47,085 nt of DNA from an uncultured Eubacteriales bacterium (GTDB lineage: Bacteria; Bacillota; Clostridia; Peptostreptococcales; Anaerovoracaceae): the NCBI GenBank assembly GCA_900315125.1, contig OMXT01000048.1, positions 1 to 47,085 on the forward strand, in the 5' to 3' direction. This document shows, piece by piece, positions 26,870 through 34,846 of the stretch. The translations under genes and the position numbers were made by a program. The notes under the pieces are model-generated. The model had not been told where the DNA came from, searched no databases, and saw nothing but the letters and a program-made list of their open reading frames with translations. Within the stretch, counting starts at the first letter, position 1. Each line of letters starts with the position of its first letter.

Positions 26870-27898
26870 ATGAATCATATTGAACGAATCGACGCAGTGA
26901 TGAACCATCAGCCCGTGGACAGAACACCTTTCGCCTTTGTTGATGCGGGAGCATGGGTGTCCAAGACAGAGAATAAATCCTATGACGAACTTTATCACCT
27001 GTCGGATGCGGGAGCATCTATATTTACCGGTCATCTGAACGACATCGGCACAGACCTGGTCAGCGGCGTGAACGGTGTGTTTACCGCATGGCTCTCGGCC
27101 TTTGGATGCAGCATCGATACGACCAAAATTGGCAATCCGGTGAATACCAAACCGTGCTTTACGTCGCCGGAGCAGTTGGATCATCTGGATAAGTCTGATA
27201 TCCGGGAGAAGCTGCTGGCGGATGATTTCGTTCAGTGCATGCTCCGGCAGTGTGAAGAGACGAAGAAGATCGTCGGGGATGACAAGTATGTTATCGTGGA
27301 TATCGCCGGCCCCTACACAGTAGCGAATGTTATGTATGGAACGGCGGAGTACCTCATGCTCCTCATGAAGGATAAGGACAGAGCGCTGGAGCTGCTGGAC
27401 TATGCTACAGAAGCCAGTCTGGATATCTTTCGTCTGCTCCGGGAGCACGGAGCGGATATCGCGTTCATCGCGGAGCCCTGCGCCAGCGGCAACATGCTGA
27501 GCCCCAAGATGATGAAGGAATATGTGCTGCCGGAATATAAGACGATCACAGAAACACTGGATTACAAATACTACATCGCCCACATCTGCGGCAAGTCCGG
27601 GAACCGTGTGAAGGACCTGGCATCTACGGACATCAATGCGTTCTCCTGCGACTATATGGTGGATCTGGATGAGGCATTCAACGACTGCGAAGGGAAGAAA
27701 CTGATCCTCTTCGGAAATGTCAATCCGGCAGGCGTGATCTGGAACGGAACGCCGGAAGAAACATATGCAGAAGCCTGCGCCGCCATCAAGAAGGCCAACG
27801 GCAGGAGCCTGATCCTTGCCACAGGCTGCGACCTGGCGTCGGGAGCACCCCTTGAGAACATCATGATGCTCCCAAAGGCATGCGAAGATCTGGCGTAG
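26870..27898 (+). CDS. Uroporphyrinogen decarboxylase-fold methyltransferase (MtaA/CmuA-like)
   Basis: 342 residues behind CAGGAGG. ERIDAVMNHQPVDRTPFAFVDAG is the usual start of UroD-fold corrinoid methyltransferases. Zinc ligands of the MtaA type can be placed as His238 and Cys240 in AHICG and Cys320 in LATGCDLASGAP; true heme-pathway HemE lacks this set. Such proteins move methyl groups between a corrinoid protein and a thiol or tetrahydrofolate-like acceptor. The gene converges with a B12-mutase operon, and a MetH-activation-like gene is 5 kb away, so the region is corrinoid-centred. The methyl donor and acceptor are unknown, and no small corrinoid protein gene is adjacent. Confidence 0.8.
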   Translation: MNHIERIDAVMNHQPVDRTPFAFVDAGAWVSKTENKSYDELYHLSDAGASIFTGHLNDIGTDLVSGVNGVFTAWLSAFGCSIDTTKIGNPVNTKPCFTSPEQLDHLDKSDIREKLLADDFVQCMLRQCEETKKIVGDDKYVIVDIAGPYTVANVMYGTAEYLMLLMKDKDRALELLDYATEASLDIFRLLREHGADIAFIAEPCASGNMLSPKMMKEYVLPEYKTITETLDYKYYIAHICGKSGNRVKDLASTDINAFSCDYMVDLDEAFNDCEGKKLILFGNVNPAGVIWNGTPEETYAEACAAIKKANGRSLILATGCDLASGAPLENIMMLPKACEDLA

Positions 27899-27922
27899 CC
27901 GATATACAGCAGATAAGAAAGG

Positions 27923-27963
27923 AATCCCTGAGCACTGTCCCCTCAGCGCTCCGGGATTTTCTT
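27923..27963 (+). terminator. Terminator between the UroD-like gene and the mutase operon
   Basis: AATCCC-t-GAGC pairs with GCTC-c-GGGATT around a 14-base loop and is followed by TTCTTAAA. It lies between convergent genes. Confidence 0.75.
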
Positions 27964-27985
27964 AAATGGTGAAATAAATGTGCTG

Positions 27986-28741
27986 TCAGATGATCATCCC
28001 GCCGTTTATGGATATGACGGAGGATGTCATAAAGGCAGCCCGATCATCAGCAGCAAAGAGAATTGCTTCCGCAATTTCCTCCGGTGTTCCCAGACGTCCG
28101 ATGGGCTGGCGCTGGAAAAACTCCTTCCGCTGCTTCTCCGGGTCCGGGGCATGGTCGATGCGATACTGCAGCGATGGGGTGAGTATTGTTCCGGGGCATA
28201 CTGCGTTGCATCGGATGCCCTGGTCTGCATATTCTGCGGCAACAGCGTGTGTCATAGATAACACAGCCCCCTTAGATGCGGAATAGCCAAAGCGGTTAAT
28301 CAGGCCTTTCTGAGCTGCGATGGAAGAAGTGTTTACGATAGCGCCTGTTTTTCTTTCCAGCATATGGGGGATGACTTCCCGGATCATGAGGAATGTGCCC
28401 TTGGCATTGACATTCATCATTCTGTCCCAATCCTCTTCGGTGGTATCGTGGGGGTGACCGCCCAGGACGATGCCCGCGTTATTCACCAGAACATCGATTT
28501 TGCCATATGCCTGTAAAGTGGTTTCTACGATATTTTTCACATCTTCGGATTTCGAAACATCGCCCTTGATGAAAAGGGACTCACCGCCGGAAGCAGCAAT
28601 GGCTTTCTGTGTTTCCAGGGCAGTCTGGGATACAGAATTAACGGCGACCTTTGCGCCTTCCCGGGCAAAGGCAATTGCTGCCGCCCTTCCAATTCCTGCG
28701 CCGGAACCGGTCACAATAACAACTTTATCTTTAAATCGCAT
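27986..28741 (-). CDS. Short-chain dehydrogenase, last gene of the B12-mutase operon
   Basis: 251 residues from ATG 28741 (AGGGGTG eight bases upstream; GTG 28750 is possible). Cofactor motif TGSGAGIGRAA, then NNAGIVLGG, catalytic Ser in VNTSSIAAQKG, YSASKGAV with the Tyr/Lys pair, and CPGTILTPS. It is separated from the proC-like gene by only 25 bases and is on the same strand, so it should act on the same pathway as the mutase. NAD(P)-linked oxidation or reduction of a hydroxy or keto acid is the likely reaction. Substrate unknown. Confidence 0.86.
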   Translation of the reverse strand: MRFKDKVVIVTGSGAGIGRAAAIAFAREGAKVAVNSVSQTALETQKAIAASGGESLFIKGDVSKSEDVKNIVETTLQAYGKIDVLVNNAGIVLGGHPHDTTEEDWDRMMNVNAKGTFLMIREVIPHMLERKTGAIVNTSSIAAQKGLINRFGYSASKGAVLSMTHAVAAEYADQGIRCNAVCPGTILTPSLQYRIDHAPDPEKQRKEFFQRQPIGRLGTPEEIAEAILFAADDRAAFMTSSVISINGGMII

Positions 28742-28766
28742 ATTTAACACCCCTGTTCTTTGAAAG

Positions 28767-29564
28767 TTATACTTCTCCGGCTTTTTTCACTGCTTTAACG
28801 ATAGAAGTCATGACCGCAGCGTCGAATCCCTCTTCCTGCAGGGATTTGAAGCCTTCGATGGTCACACCGCCGGGAGAGCACATTGCATTGACCATATCGC
28901 CGGGGGTCTTGCCCGTCATCTGAAGCATGGAAGCCACGCCGAGCATGTTTTCCAGCACCATGTCCGTTGCGTCCGCTCTGCTGAATCCGGAGTAGACGCC
29001 GGCATTGACCATGGCGTCCGCCATTTTATAGAGCCACAGCGGGCCGGTGCAGCCGAAGCCCGTAAATGCGCTGAATTTATCCTCAGAAAGTACCAGGGGT
29101 TTGCCGATGGACTCGAGGACGGAGAGCACCAGCGCCTTATCATCCTCGCTCATGTTTTTATTAAAGCAGACAGCGCTGCAGCCGTGCCCCGTCAGACCCA
29201 GGGTATTGGGCATAACCCGGGCGATCTTCCGGTCGGATCCCACGGCGGATTCAATGGTTTCTATGGTGACGCCGGCGGCGATAGAGAGGATGACTGCATT
29301 CGGTGCAATCAATTCGGCGGTGTTTGCCGCAACAGCGGGCAGAATCCTGGGCAACAGTGCGAATATCACCAGATCCGCATTTTTCACCGCGTCGTCATTG
29401 GCAGGCGCCGCCTTGATGCCGTAAGTTTCTGTAATATAGGCGCAGCGCTTTTTCTGCAGCTCATTGACAATAATCTCGTCACTGTTCCATCCGTGGTTCA
29501 GCATATTGCGGAATATTCCTTCTGCCATGTTTCCGCCGCCGATAAATACTGTGTTCTTGCTCAT
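28767..29564 (-). CDS. Pyrroline-5-carboxylate reductase-like protein in the B12-mutase operon
   Basis: 265 residues of the ProC fold: NTVFIGGGNMAEGIF cofactor loop, SIAAGVTIETIE, and the C-terminal MCSPGGVTIEGFKSL, the ProC signature. Unlike housekeeping ProC, it has MPNTLGLTGHG where VMPNTP is usual, and GCTGPLWLYKMADAMV in place of SGPAY. So it may reduce or oxidise another cyclic imine or amino acid. It lies between the B12 mutase and an SDR in an apparent four-gene operon. Calling it proC would be premature. Confidence 0.78.
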   Translation of the reverse strand: MSKNTVFIGGGNMAEGIFRNMLNHGWNSDEIIVNELQKKRCAYITETYGIKAAPANDDAVKNADLVIFALLPRILPAVAANTAELIAPNAVILSIAAGVTIETIESAVGSDRKIARVMPNTLGLTGHGCSAVCFNKNMSEDDKALVLSVLESIGKPLVLSEDKFSAFTGFGCTGPLWLYKMADAMVNAGVYSGFSRADATDMVLENMLGVASMLQMTGKTPGDMVNAMCSPGGVTIEGFKSLQEEGFDAAVMTSIVKAVKKAGEV

Positions 29565-29613
29565 GTGTTTCTCCTCAATAGTTCGATATTACCTTTTGCC
29601 AATCCGATCATCG

Positions 29614-31368
29614 TTACTGAATATAAGAACGAATCGTATCAATTATTGTGTCTATATCGTTATCTGCATTGATTCCCATTGCCCTCAGTTTGTCCGTCAC
29701 GTCAACGGGAACATCGCTTCCGTCCATGGCTTCGTTCAGACGCCCGCCGAACAGCATGTGAACATCCGTAAATCCTGCGTCGTCCAGCGCCTTTTTCAGA
29801 TCCCGAGCGAAACTGTATGCCATGCCGTTATAGGTGCTCATGCATATGATATTGCTGCCGGTCTCGATCAGTGTGTCGCTGATCTCGCTGATGGGAACAG
29901 ACGTACCCAGATCGAACACATTGGCGCCGGCGCCCCGCAGGTATCCGCCGATGACTTCTTTTCCAAACTCGTGGACGTCAGTGGATCCCAGGACGATGTT
30001 CACACCGGCCAGAGGCTTATCCACGGAGGGATTCAGTTTAGCAAGAGCATCGTCTTCCATCTTTGTAATGGTCCTTACAATAGACGTGGCGCGCAGGGGC
30101 ACTCTGCCTCTCATGGCGTTTTTCTGGTGATGACCCGCGCCGAAGTTCACTTCCAGCTGCTCCGGCCCGATGGCCTTGAGTACCGCAACGATCTCGCCGC
30201 CGTGCTCCGTGTCTACCCCAAGGTCGTCCAGTGCGTTCATCACCCGCTCGAAGAACATGTCCGCGCCCGCAACGATCAGGTCCGCTTCCGCATTGACTTT
30301 GTCCCAGTTAATATAGTCCACGTAATACTGAGCTTTCTCAATGACCATGTCCATGGTGAGCTGAGCCTCGACGATCTCCTCAGGAGCAGGAATGCGTATC
30401 GCCTCGGTAAAGGGTACCGGAGCAACCGCGTAGCCTGTGGGGTATTTCATCTGGCATGCTACATCGGGGAGCGCATAGGAGCAGAGGGCAGCATAGTTTC
30501 TGGGAATACATGCGCCGTAATCAATGGTATTCCCGTTGATAAAGGTGCCCGGTGTGCCGTATTTATCTATTTTAGACAAAGCCCTGTTGAACACGATCCG
30601 GAGGAAGGAGTCGCTGAAGAGGTTTCCGTAGCAGTGAGCGACCCGGCCGCCCATCAGATCCTCTGCCACATATCTCTCCAGTTTGGCCCAGCCCAGGAGA
30701 TTTGCCACGTCGTGGAACAGCGCGCCGTATCCGTCATCCAGATTGCAGTGCATCACTACACCCTGATCTTTGAACTCGCCCATGAGAGCCATGGCTTTGA
30801 TATAATCCTCCGTACGGTACTGTTCCATCTCAAGCCCGGGATATTCGTAAGTAAAGTACTGAGCAAGGTTGCCGATGGATGTTACGCCGGCGTTCAGCGC
30901 GTTCGTTACATTCTCCACGCCGTTCAGGGATCCAATCATGTGGTCGCCCAGATGGGGATGGGCTGGAACCACCTGTCCCAGCTTCTGCCATTCCTCCGGC
31001 GTGTTCAGGATCAGGCTGCCGCTTGCCTGGAACATGCTGCGGTACTTTTCCGGCACACCCATGATCCAGTCGCAGCAGATACCGAAGCGGTCGATGGAGG
31101 AACCGTTTTCCTTCAGTGTATCGTAGACTTTGCGCATGCCCTCGGCGGTGACGTCCCAGGAATTCCAGCCGATGACAGAGTGCTTCATGATCTTGCCTTC
31201 CGCCATCATTTTCTTTTTATATTCCACCTCGGATCTTACGCCGTGTTCCTTCATAAACAGTGTCTCGCCGATGGTGATGCCGGAAGCGATCTTTTTCGCG
31301 TCCGCCTTGATGGTCTCCATGTCAGGGAGATCTTTCTCGTTGAATCTTCGGTTAATCGTAATACTCAT
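29614..31368 (-). CDS. Adenosylcobalamin-dependent carbon-skeleton mutase, glutamate-mutase-like E+S fusion
   Basis: 584 residues. The C-terminal ~125 residues are a B12-binding domain: DVHEFG at 464-469 is the base-off/His-on motif DxHxxG with His466 as cobalt ligand, followed by CMSTYNG and MLFGGR for the nucleotide loop. The N-terminal ~440 residues resemble the TIM-barrel catalytic subunit of glutamate mutase (IGWNSWDV, VVMHCNLDDGYGALFHD, YPTGYAVAPVPFTEAIRIP). Glutamate mutase has these as separate E (~480) and S (~137) proteins; here they are joined. 2-Methyleneglutarate mutase is also a single chain near this size and also has a MutL-like neighbour, so it is a real alternative. The mutL reactivase is 9 bases upstream. 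Substrate unknown. Confidence 0.78.
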   Translation of the reverse strand: MSITINRRFNEKDLPDMETIKADAKKIASGITIGETLFMKEHGVRSEVEYKKKMMAEGKIMKHSVIGWNSWDVTAEGMRKVYDTLKENGSSIDRFGICCDWIMGVPEKYRSMFQASGSLILNTPEEWQKLGQVVPAHPHLGDHMIGSLNGVENVTNALNAGVTSIGNLAQYFTYEYPGLEMEQYRTEDYIKAMALMGEFKDQGVVMHCNLDDGYGALFHDVANLLGWAKLERYVAEDLMGGRVAHCYGNLFSDSFLRIVFNRALSKIDKYGTPGTFINGNTIDYGACIPRNYAALCSYALPDVACQMKYPTGYAVAPVPFTEAIRIPAPEEIVEAQLTMDMVIEKAQYYVDYINWDKVNAEADLIVAGADMFFERVMNALDDLGVDTEHGGEIVAVLKAIGPEQLEVNFGAGHHQKNAMRGRVPLRATSIVRTITKMEDDALAKLNPSVDKPLAGVNIVLGSTDVHEFGKEVIGGYLRGAGANVFDLGTSVPISEISDTLIETGSNIICMSTYNGMAYSFARDLKKALDDAGFTDVHMLFGGRLNEAMDGSDVPVDVTDKLRAMGINADNDIDTIIDTIRSYIQ

Positions 31369-31377
31369 AACATTCCT

Positions 31378-32760
31378 CTACTTCTGTAATCCTGCGCTGT
31401 TTTTCATCATGGCGACGGCGCAGTCGGGATAACGGTCGGCGATGAGCCCTGCTGCGTAGAACACGTAGTTCCGGTCCACATGTGTTCCGATCTGGTCGGG
31501 GAGAAGGCGGTCCTCCGAAGTACGCCTGATCTGTTCCAGAATATGCCTGCTGTCGGAGGCGGCGCTGTTCACCAGGATACCGCCGGTACCGATCACTGTC
31601 TGTACATCCGTGAGGTTCTTTCCATACTGTACGAGCCGGGTCCCGTGATCCAGTTCTCTCTGGATGCGTCCTGCGTGCCGCTCAGCAGAGATCCTTACCG
31701 CGTTTGCTGCCAGACAGAGGTCAAACTGTCTTTCTGCCGGCGTATCCGCGACGTAATCATGATGTTCCATTCTGTGTTCGACCGCCTTTTGAACTTCTTC
31801 CTCAGTGATACCGCACGTTTCCGCGATCCGTGATGCTCCCGTCTCGGCAGCAAGAGAGGCGGAGGATTCCCGCATGCCCATATCGCCTTCTACTGTTCGC
31901 TTGCAGACCGGCTCCGGAAGGCCTGCTGTCCGGGCACCATCATACGCGATATTCTCAGCGAAGGAATAGATATCCGTTGTAGCACCTCCGATATCTGCCA
32001 TCATGTAGGGGCCGATCCCTGGTTCCTGTTCTGTCCCCCGATAGAGAAGCTCTCCGGCTTTGAGAACTGCTGCAGGGGTGGGGGTAATGGGACCATCCAT
32101 CCGCTGCTGTACGCCGCTGACCCCCATCATGTTTGTGATCCGGTTCATGAAAATGTTTCGGATCACCTCCACTGTGGGCCCGATGTTCAGCTTCCCCACA
32201 TTCGGTATGATGTTTTCTGTAATAAAGCACTCTTTTCCGTGACTTTCGAACAGCATGCGGATCTCGCTGACCAGGGCTGAGTTCCCGGAATAGATTACGG
32301 GAATCGTGACCGGACTTTCGCACAGCGTTCGGGCGTTCCGCAGGACCGCCTGCCGGTTGCCGTTCTCGTAGCCGCCGCAGAACAGTATGATCTCCGCTCC
32401 GGAGTCCACGATGGAATCGATGTCATCCTGCTTCAGAATGCCGGCGCAGGAGCATACGATCTTGCCTCCGGCGCCGAAGCAGGCGCTGCGTCCTGCCTGG
32501 CTGCTCAGAGACTGTGTCAGTCCTGACACAGCGATGCGAAGACCGCCTGCCGCACTGCTGCTGGCAAGCTTGAGAGATTCCGCTACGGCTGCGCATCCTA
32601 TCGCCCGCTGCGCAATATGCAGACACTGGTCCAGCGCGATCTCTGCATCCTCGTGAACCGTGGAAGGGACTTTATCCGAAACCGCGATCCGCCCGTCGTC
32701 CAGATTCACGCAAACAACTTTAGTATATGTACTTCCGAAATCAAGCAACGTTGCGTACAT
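31378..32760 (-). CDS. mutL: MutL/GlmL-type reactivating ATPase for the B12 mutase
   Basis: 460 residues of the ASKHA ATPase fold. The phosphate-1 loop is LLDFGSTYTKVV at the N terminus, the second phosphate motif ADIGGATTDIYS lies near residue 250, and the adenosine-site glycines are in VIGTGGILV. The family keeps glutamate mutase and 2-methyleneglutarate mutase active by exchanging damaged cofactor. It is the first gene of the operon mutL - mutase - proC-like - SDR, with 9 bases to the mutase gene. This is the protein named MutL/GlmL in glutamate-mutase clusters, not the mismatch repair MutL. Confidence 0.87.
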   Translation of the reverse strand: MYATLLDFGSTYTKVVCVNLDDGRIAVSDKVPSTVHEDAEIALDQCLHIAQRAIGCAAVAESLKLASSSAAGGLRIAVSGLTQSLSSQAGRSACFGAGGKIVCSCAGILKQDDIDSIVDSGAEIILFCGGYENGNRQAVLRNARTLCESPVTIPVIYSGNSALVSEIRMLFESHGKECFITENIIPNVGKLNIGPTVEVIRNIFMNRITNMMGVSGVQQRMDGPITPTPAAVLKAGELLYRGTEQEPGIGPYMMADIGGATTDIYSFAENIAYDGARTAGLPEPVCKRTVEGDMGMRESSASLAAETGASRIAETCGITEEEVQKAVEHRMEHHDYVADTPAERQFDLCLAANAVRISAERHAGRIQRELDHGTRLVQYGKNLTDVQTVIGTGGILVNSAASDSRHILEQIRRTSEDRLLPDQIGTHVDRNYVFYAAGLIADRYPDCAVAMMKNSAGLQK

Positions 32761-32979
32761 GACGCCTCTTCACCTCCATGGGTGGTCATAGCGTTTTGAC
32801 CTGTCAATCGTTTGGTGATCTGCGATTATTCATCCGCCTCTTTGAATATGAAAACAGGTCACACTCCATTTGAGCGAACCGCAGACTATGATAATAATGA
32901 GGTTCAAAGATATGAATCAATAAAATATTCTTTGTTAAGTGAATAATAATCCAATGAGGTCATATTGTCAACTTGTATT

Positions 32980-32994
32980 TGTTGTTATACAACA
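32980..32994. promoter_or_regulatory. GntR-type operator candidate upstream of the mutL operon
   Basis: TGTTGT-TAT-ACAACA is a perfect dyad, 220 bases before the mutL start in a 285-base AT-rich gap. It fits the TnGTnnnACnA consensus of FadR/GntR-subfamily repressors. No GntR gene is adjacent. Confidence 0.45.
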
Positions 32995-33045
32995 TTTGTA
33001 TAAATACATATATATTTTGCACAGACCTAAGTAAATGCATGTTTA

Positions 33046-33753
33046 TTAAATACTGCTCTTCTTCTGCATGATCTGGCAGTACTGACATCCCAGACTGCCG
33101 CCCCGGCAATCAATGCATTCCGGACCTTCATCAAATTCGAGATCATTTACGGCGAAGAACATGCCGGAGCATGATTTCTGTGGAATTAGAAGCCCGCTGT
33201 CAGTCAGGCTCATTCCGAGTTCCTCTCCGTGCAGAACGTGGAAGAATGCAGAGGTTTCTGAGACGGGCATGCCGTAATAACCCGGGCCGAACTCCCGGGT
33301 CAATTTGACACCAGGTCCCGGGAAGCGAAGTTCCATGTCTGCAGTCAGGCGGTCTTTCAGCAGACGTACGCCAGCGTCTACATAGCTTGTTCCCCATGTA
33401 TCCGCAAAAAGTGAGTCCAGCATATTTTCAGATTCACATTGAATTTCACCCGCAGTCAGGATAAAGAGGTAGATTCCCTCAATGCAGCTCTCGGGTATCC
33501 GGTGAAAAAAATTACACGTGATTTTCCAGTCACCAATGGTAATGACTCCTTCATGAAAAGATGATGGTTCACAGAAGCATTCGGTGTACCGGATGTTGAT
33601 CACAGCAAGCAGTTTTTCACGCAGGGAATCACCTTTATTCATTAGCAGACAATGCTTGGGATCCTTCTGGTCGAATCTGCTGATTTCTATAAACCGCTGA
33701 CGCGCAAGGGAACGGGCGTCATGCTCGGGTATGGTGCCGATGTTTCTGATCAT
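33046..33753 (-). CDS. Methionine synthase activation domain-like (corrinoid reactivation) protein
   Basis: 235 residues from ATG 33753 (AAAGGA eight bases upstream; earlier in-frame ATG at 33783). The middle and end resemble the AdoMet-binding reactivation domain of cobalamin-dependent methionine synthase: FGPGYYGMPVSETSAFFHVL, then LGMSLTDSGLLIPQKSCSGMFFAV, equivalent to the MetH stretch with conserved R/G-x-G-Y and 'P..S.SG'. The C terminus adds CIDC and CQYC pairs, likely a metal or Fe-S site absent from MetH. Free-standing versions occur with corrinoid methyltransferases and keep cobalt reduced. It lies upstream of the B12-mutase operon on the same strand, with a long gap. Confidence 0.72.
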   Translation of the reverse strand: MIRNIGTIPEHDARSLARQRFIEISRFDQKDPKHCLLMNKGDSLREKLLAVINIRYTECFCEPSSFHEGVITIGDWKITCNFFHRIPESCIEGIYLFILTAGEIQCESENMLDSLFADTWGTSYVDAGVRLLKDRLTADMELRFPGPGVKLTREFGPGYYGMPVSETSAFFHVLHGEELGMSLTDSGLLIPQKSCSGMFFAVNDLEFDEGPECIDCRGGSLGCQYCQIMQKKSSI

Positions 33754-33925
33754 AGTCATATTCCTTTCTTCTGCTATGTTCATTATACTCCCGAAAAATA
33801 AAGCGGGCGGTGTTTTTACATAAGATTAACATACATTACTCTCTGGATTTAACCTCTTCATGTTACACTGAATCGAAATTGAGTAAGAGAAAAGAAGAAA
33901 TGGGGAAAAGACGAAAGAAGAGAAC

Positions 33926-34660
33926 ATGAAGAAAGAAAAGAAAGAGAAAGAAGAAAAGAAAACATCAAAGAAAAAGAAAGTTTCTGAGGAGTTGGACCGG
34001 TTCCCGCTGTTTGCGAGGATATCTGAGAACGAAGCGGCGCGGGTATATATCGAGTGCCAGAACAAAGCTCTGAAAGCCCTGGGTTACACAGAACACGGCC
34101 TTGCCCATGTGCGCATCGTCGTGGAACGGACCCGGTATATCCTGGAAACGCTGGGAGAGGATGACCATACGATAGACCTGGCAATCACGGCCGCCTGGCT
34201 CCACGATATCGGGAACATCGTGAACCGTGTGGATCACAGTCAGTCCGGAGCTCTCATGGCATTTCAGCTGCTGAATGAGATGAAGGTGCCGGCCTCGGAC
34301 ATCGCGCCGATCATCTGTGCCATCGGCAATCATGATGAAGGGAACGGCGTGCCTGTGAACCGGATCAGCGCGGCGCTGATCCTGGCGGATAAGTCTGACG
34401 TCCGCCGCAGCCGGGTCCAGCAGGAGGACGAGAGTCTGTTTGACATCCATGACCGGGTGAATTTCTCAGCGACGGAGGCGGAGATCAAGATCAACCGGGA
34501 TCACTCCGGCATCAAGCTGAAACTCCACGTCGATACCCGTTACGGCGAAATCGGCGAGTACTTCGAGATATTCATGGACCGGATGCTTCTGTGCAAGAGG
34601 GCGGCCAATAGTCTGGGATTGAATTTCCACCTGATCATCAATGAGATGTCGCTGATGTAA
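33926..34660 (+). CDS. HD-domain phosphohydrolase
   Basis: 244 residues. The first 20 residues are almost all Lys, Glu and Ser, encoded by a long polypurine tract. The HD motif is WLHDIGN (His93, Asp94), with His57/His61 in EHGLAHVRIV, a further NHDEGNG and D in LADKSD, making a five-ligand metal site. Such proteins hydrolyse nucleotide or cyclic-nucleotide phosphates. A nine-codon frame (ATG 33899) ends on the start codon and may be a leader. No second domain gives the substrate. Confidence 0.83.
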   Translation: MKKEKKEKEEKKTSKKKKVSEELDRFPLFARISENEAARVYIECQNKALKALGYTEHGLAHVRIVVERTRYILETLGEDDHTIDLAITAAWLHDIGNIVNRVDHSQSGALMAFQLLNEMKVPASDIAPIICAIGNHDEGNGVPVNRISAALILADKSDVRRSRVQQEDESLFDIHDRVNFSATEAEIKINRDHSGIKLKLHVDTRYGEIGEYFEIFMDRMLLCKRAANSLGLNFHLIINEMSLM

Positions 34661-34777
34661 CGCAGGGGTCGGGACCGTCGGAACCGGTGAAATTCAGCCT
34701 GCGCAGAAAATGGTTCGGACGCCGGGCGTGCCAGTCTTTGTTAATGAATAAACTATCGAAAAAAGTAGGAATTATTC

Positions 34778-34807
34778 TTGCGTTTTTTATCCCCCCTGTG
34801 GTATGCT
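34778..34807 (+). promoter_or_regulatory. SigA-type promoter of ackA
   Basis: TTGCGT (34778-34783) and TATGCT (34802-34807) with an 18-base spacer lie 40 bases before the ackA start. An AAACAGGAGGG ribosome site follows. Confidence 0.55.
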
Positions 34808-34846
34808 TGTAAAACCTAAGTAAAGCAGGAAACAGGAGGGTAAATA

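Noticed and set aside
29464-31389. 641-codon plus-strand frame opposite the B12 mutase
   Set aside because: Shadow frame; the minus strand encodes recognisable B12-binding and barrel motifs with operon spacing.
34720-34735. TGGCACG (minus strand) near ackA as a sigma-54 promoter
   Set aside because: No TTGC element follows at the required spacing; a normal SigA-type promoter is present instead.
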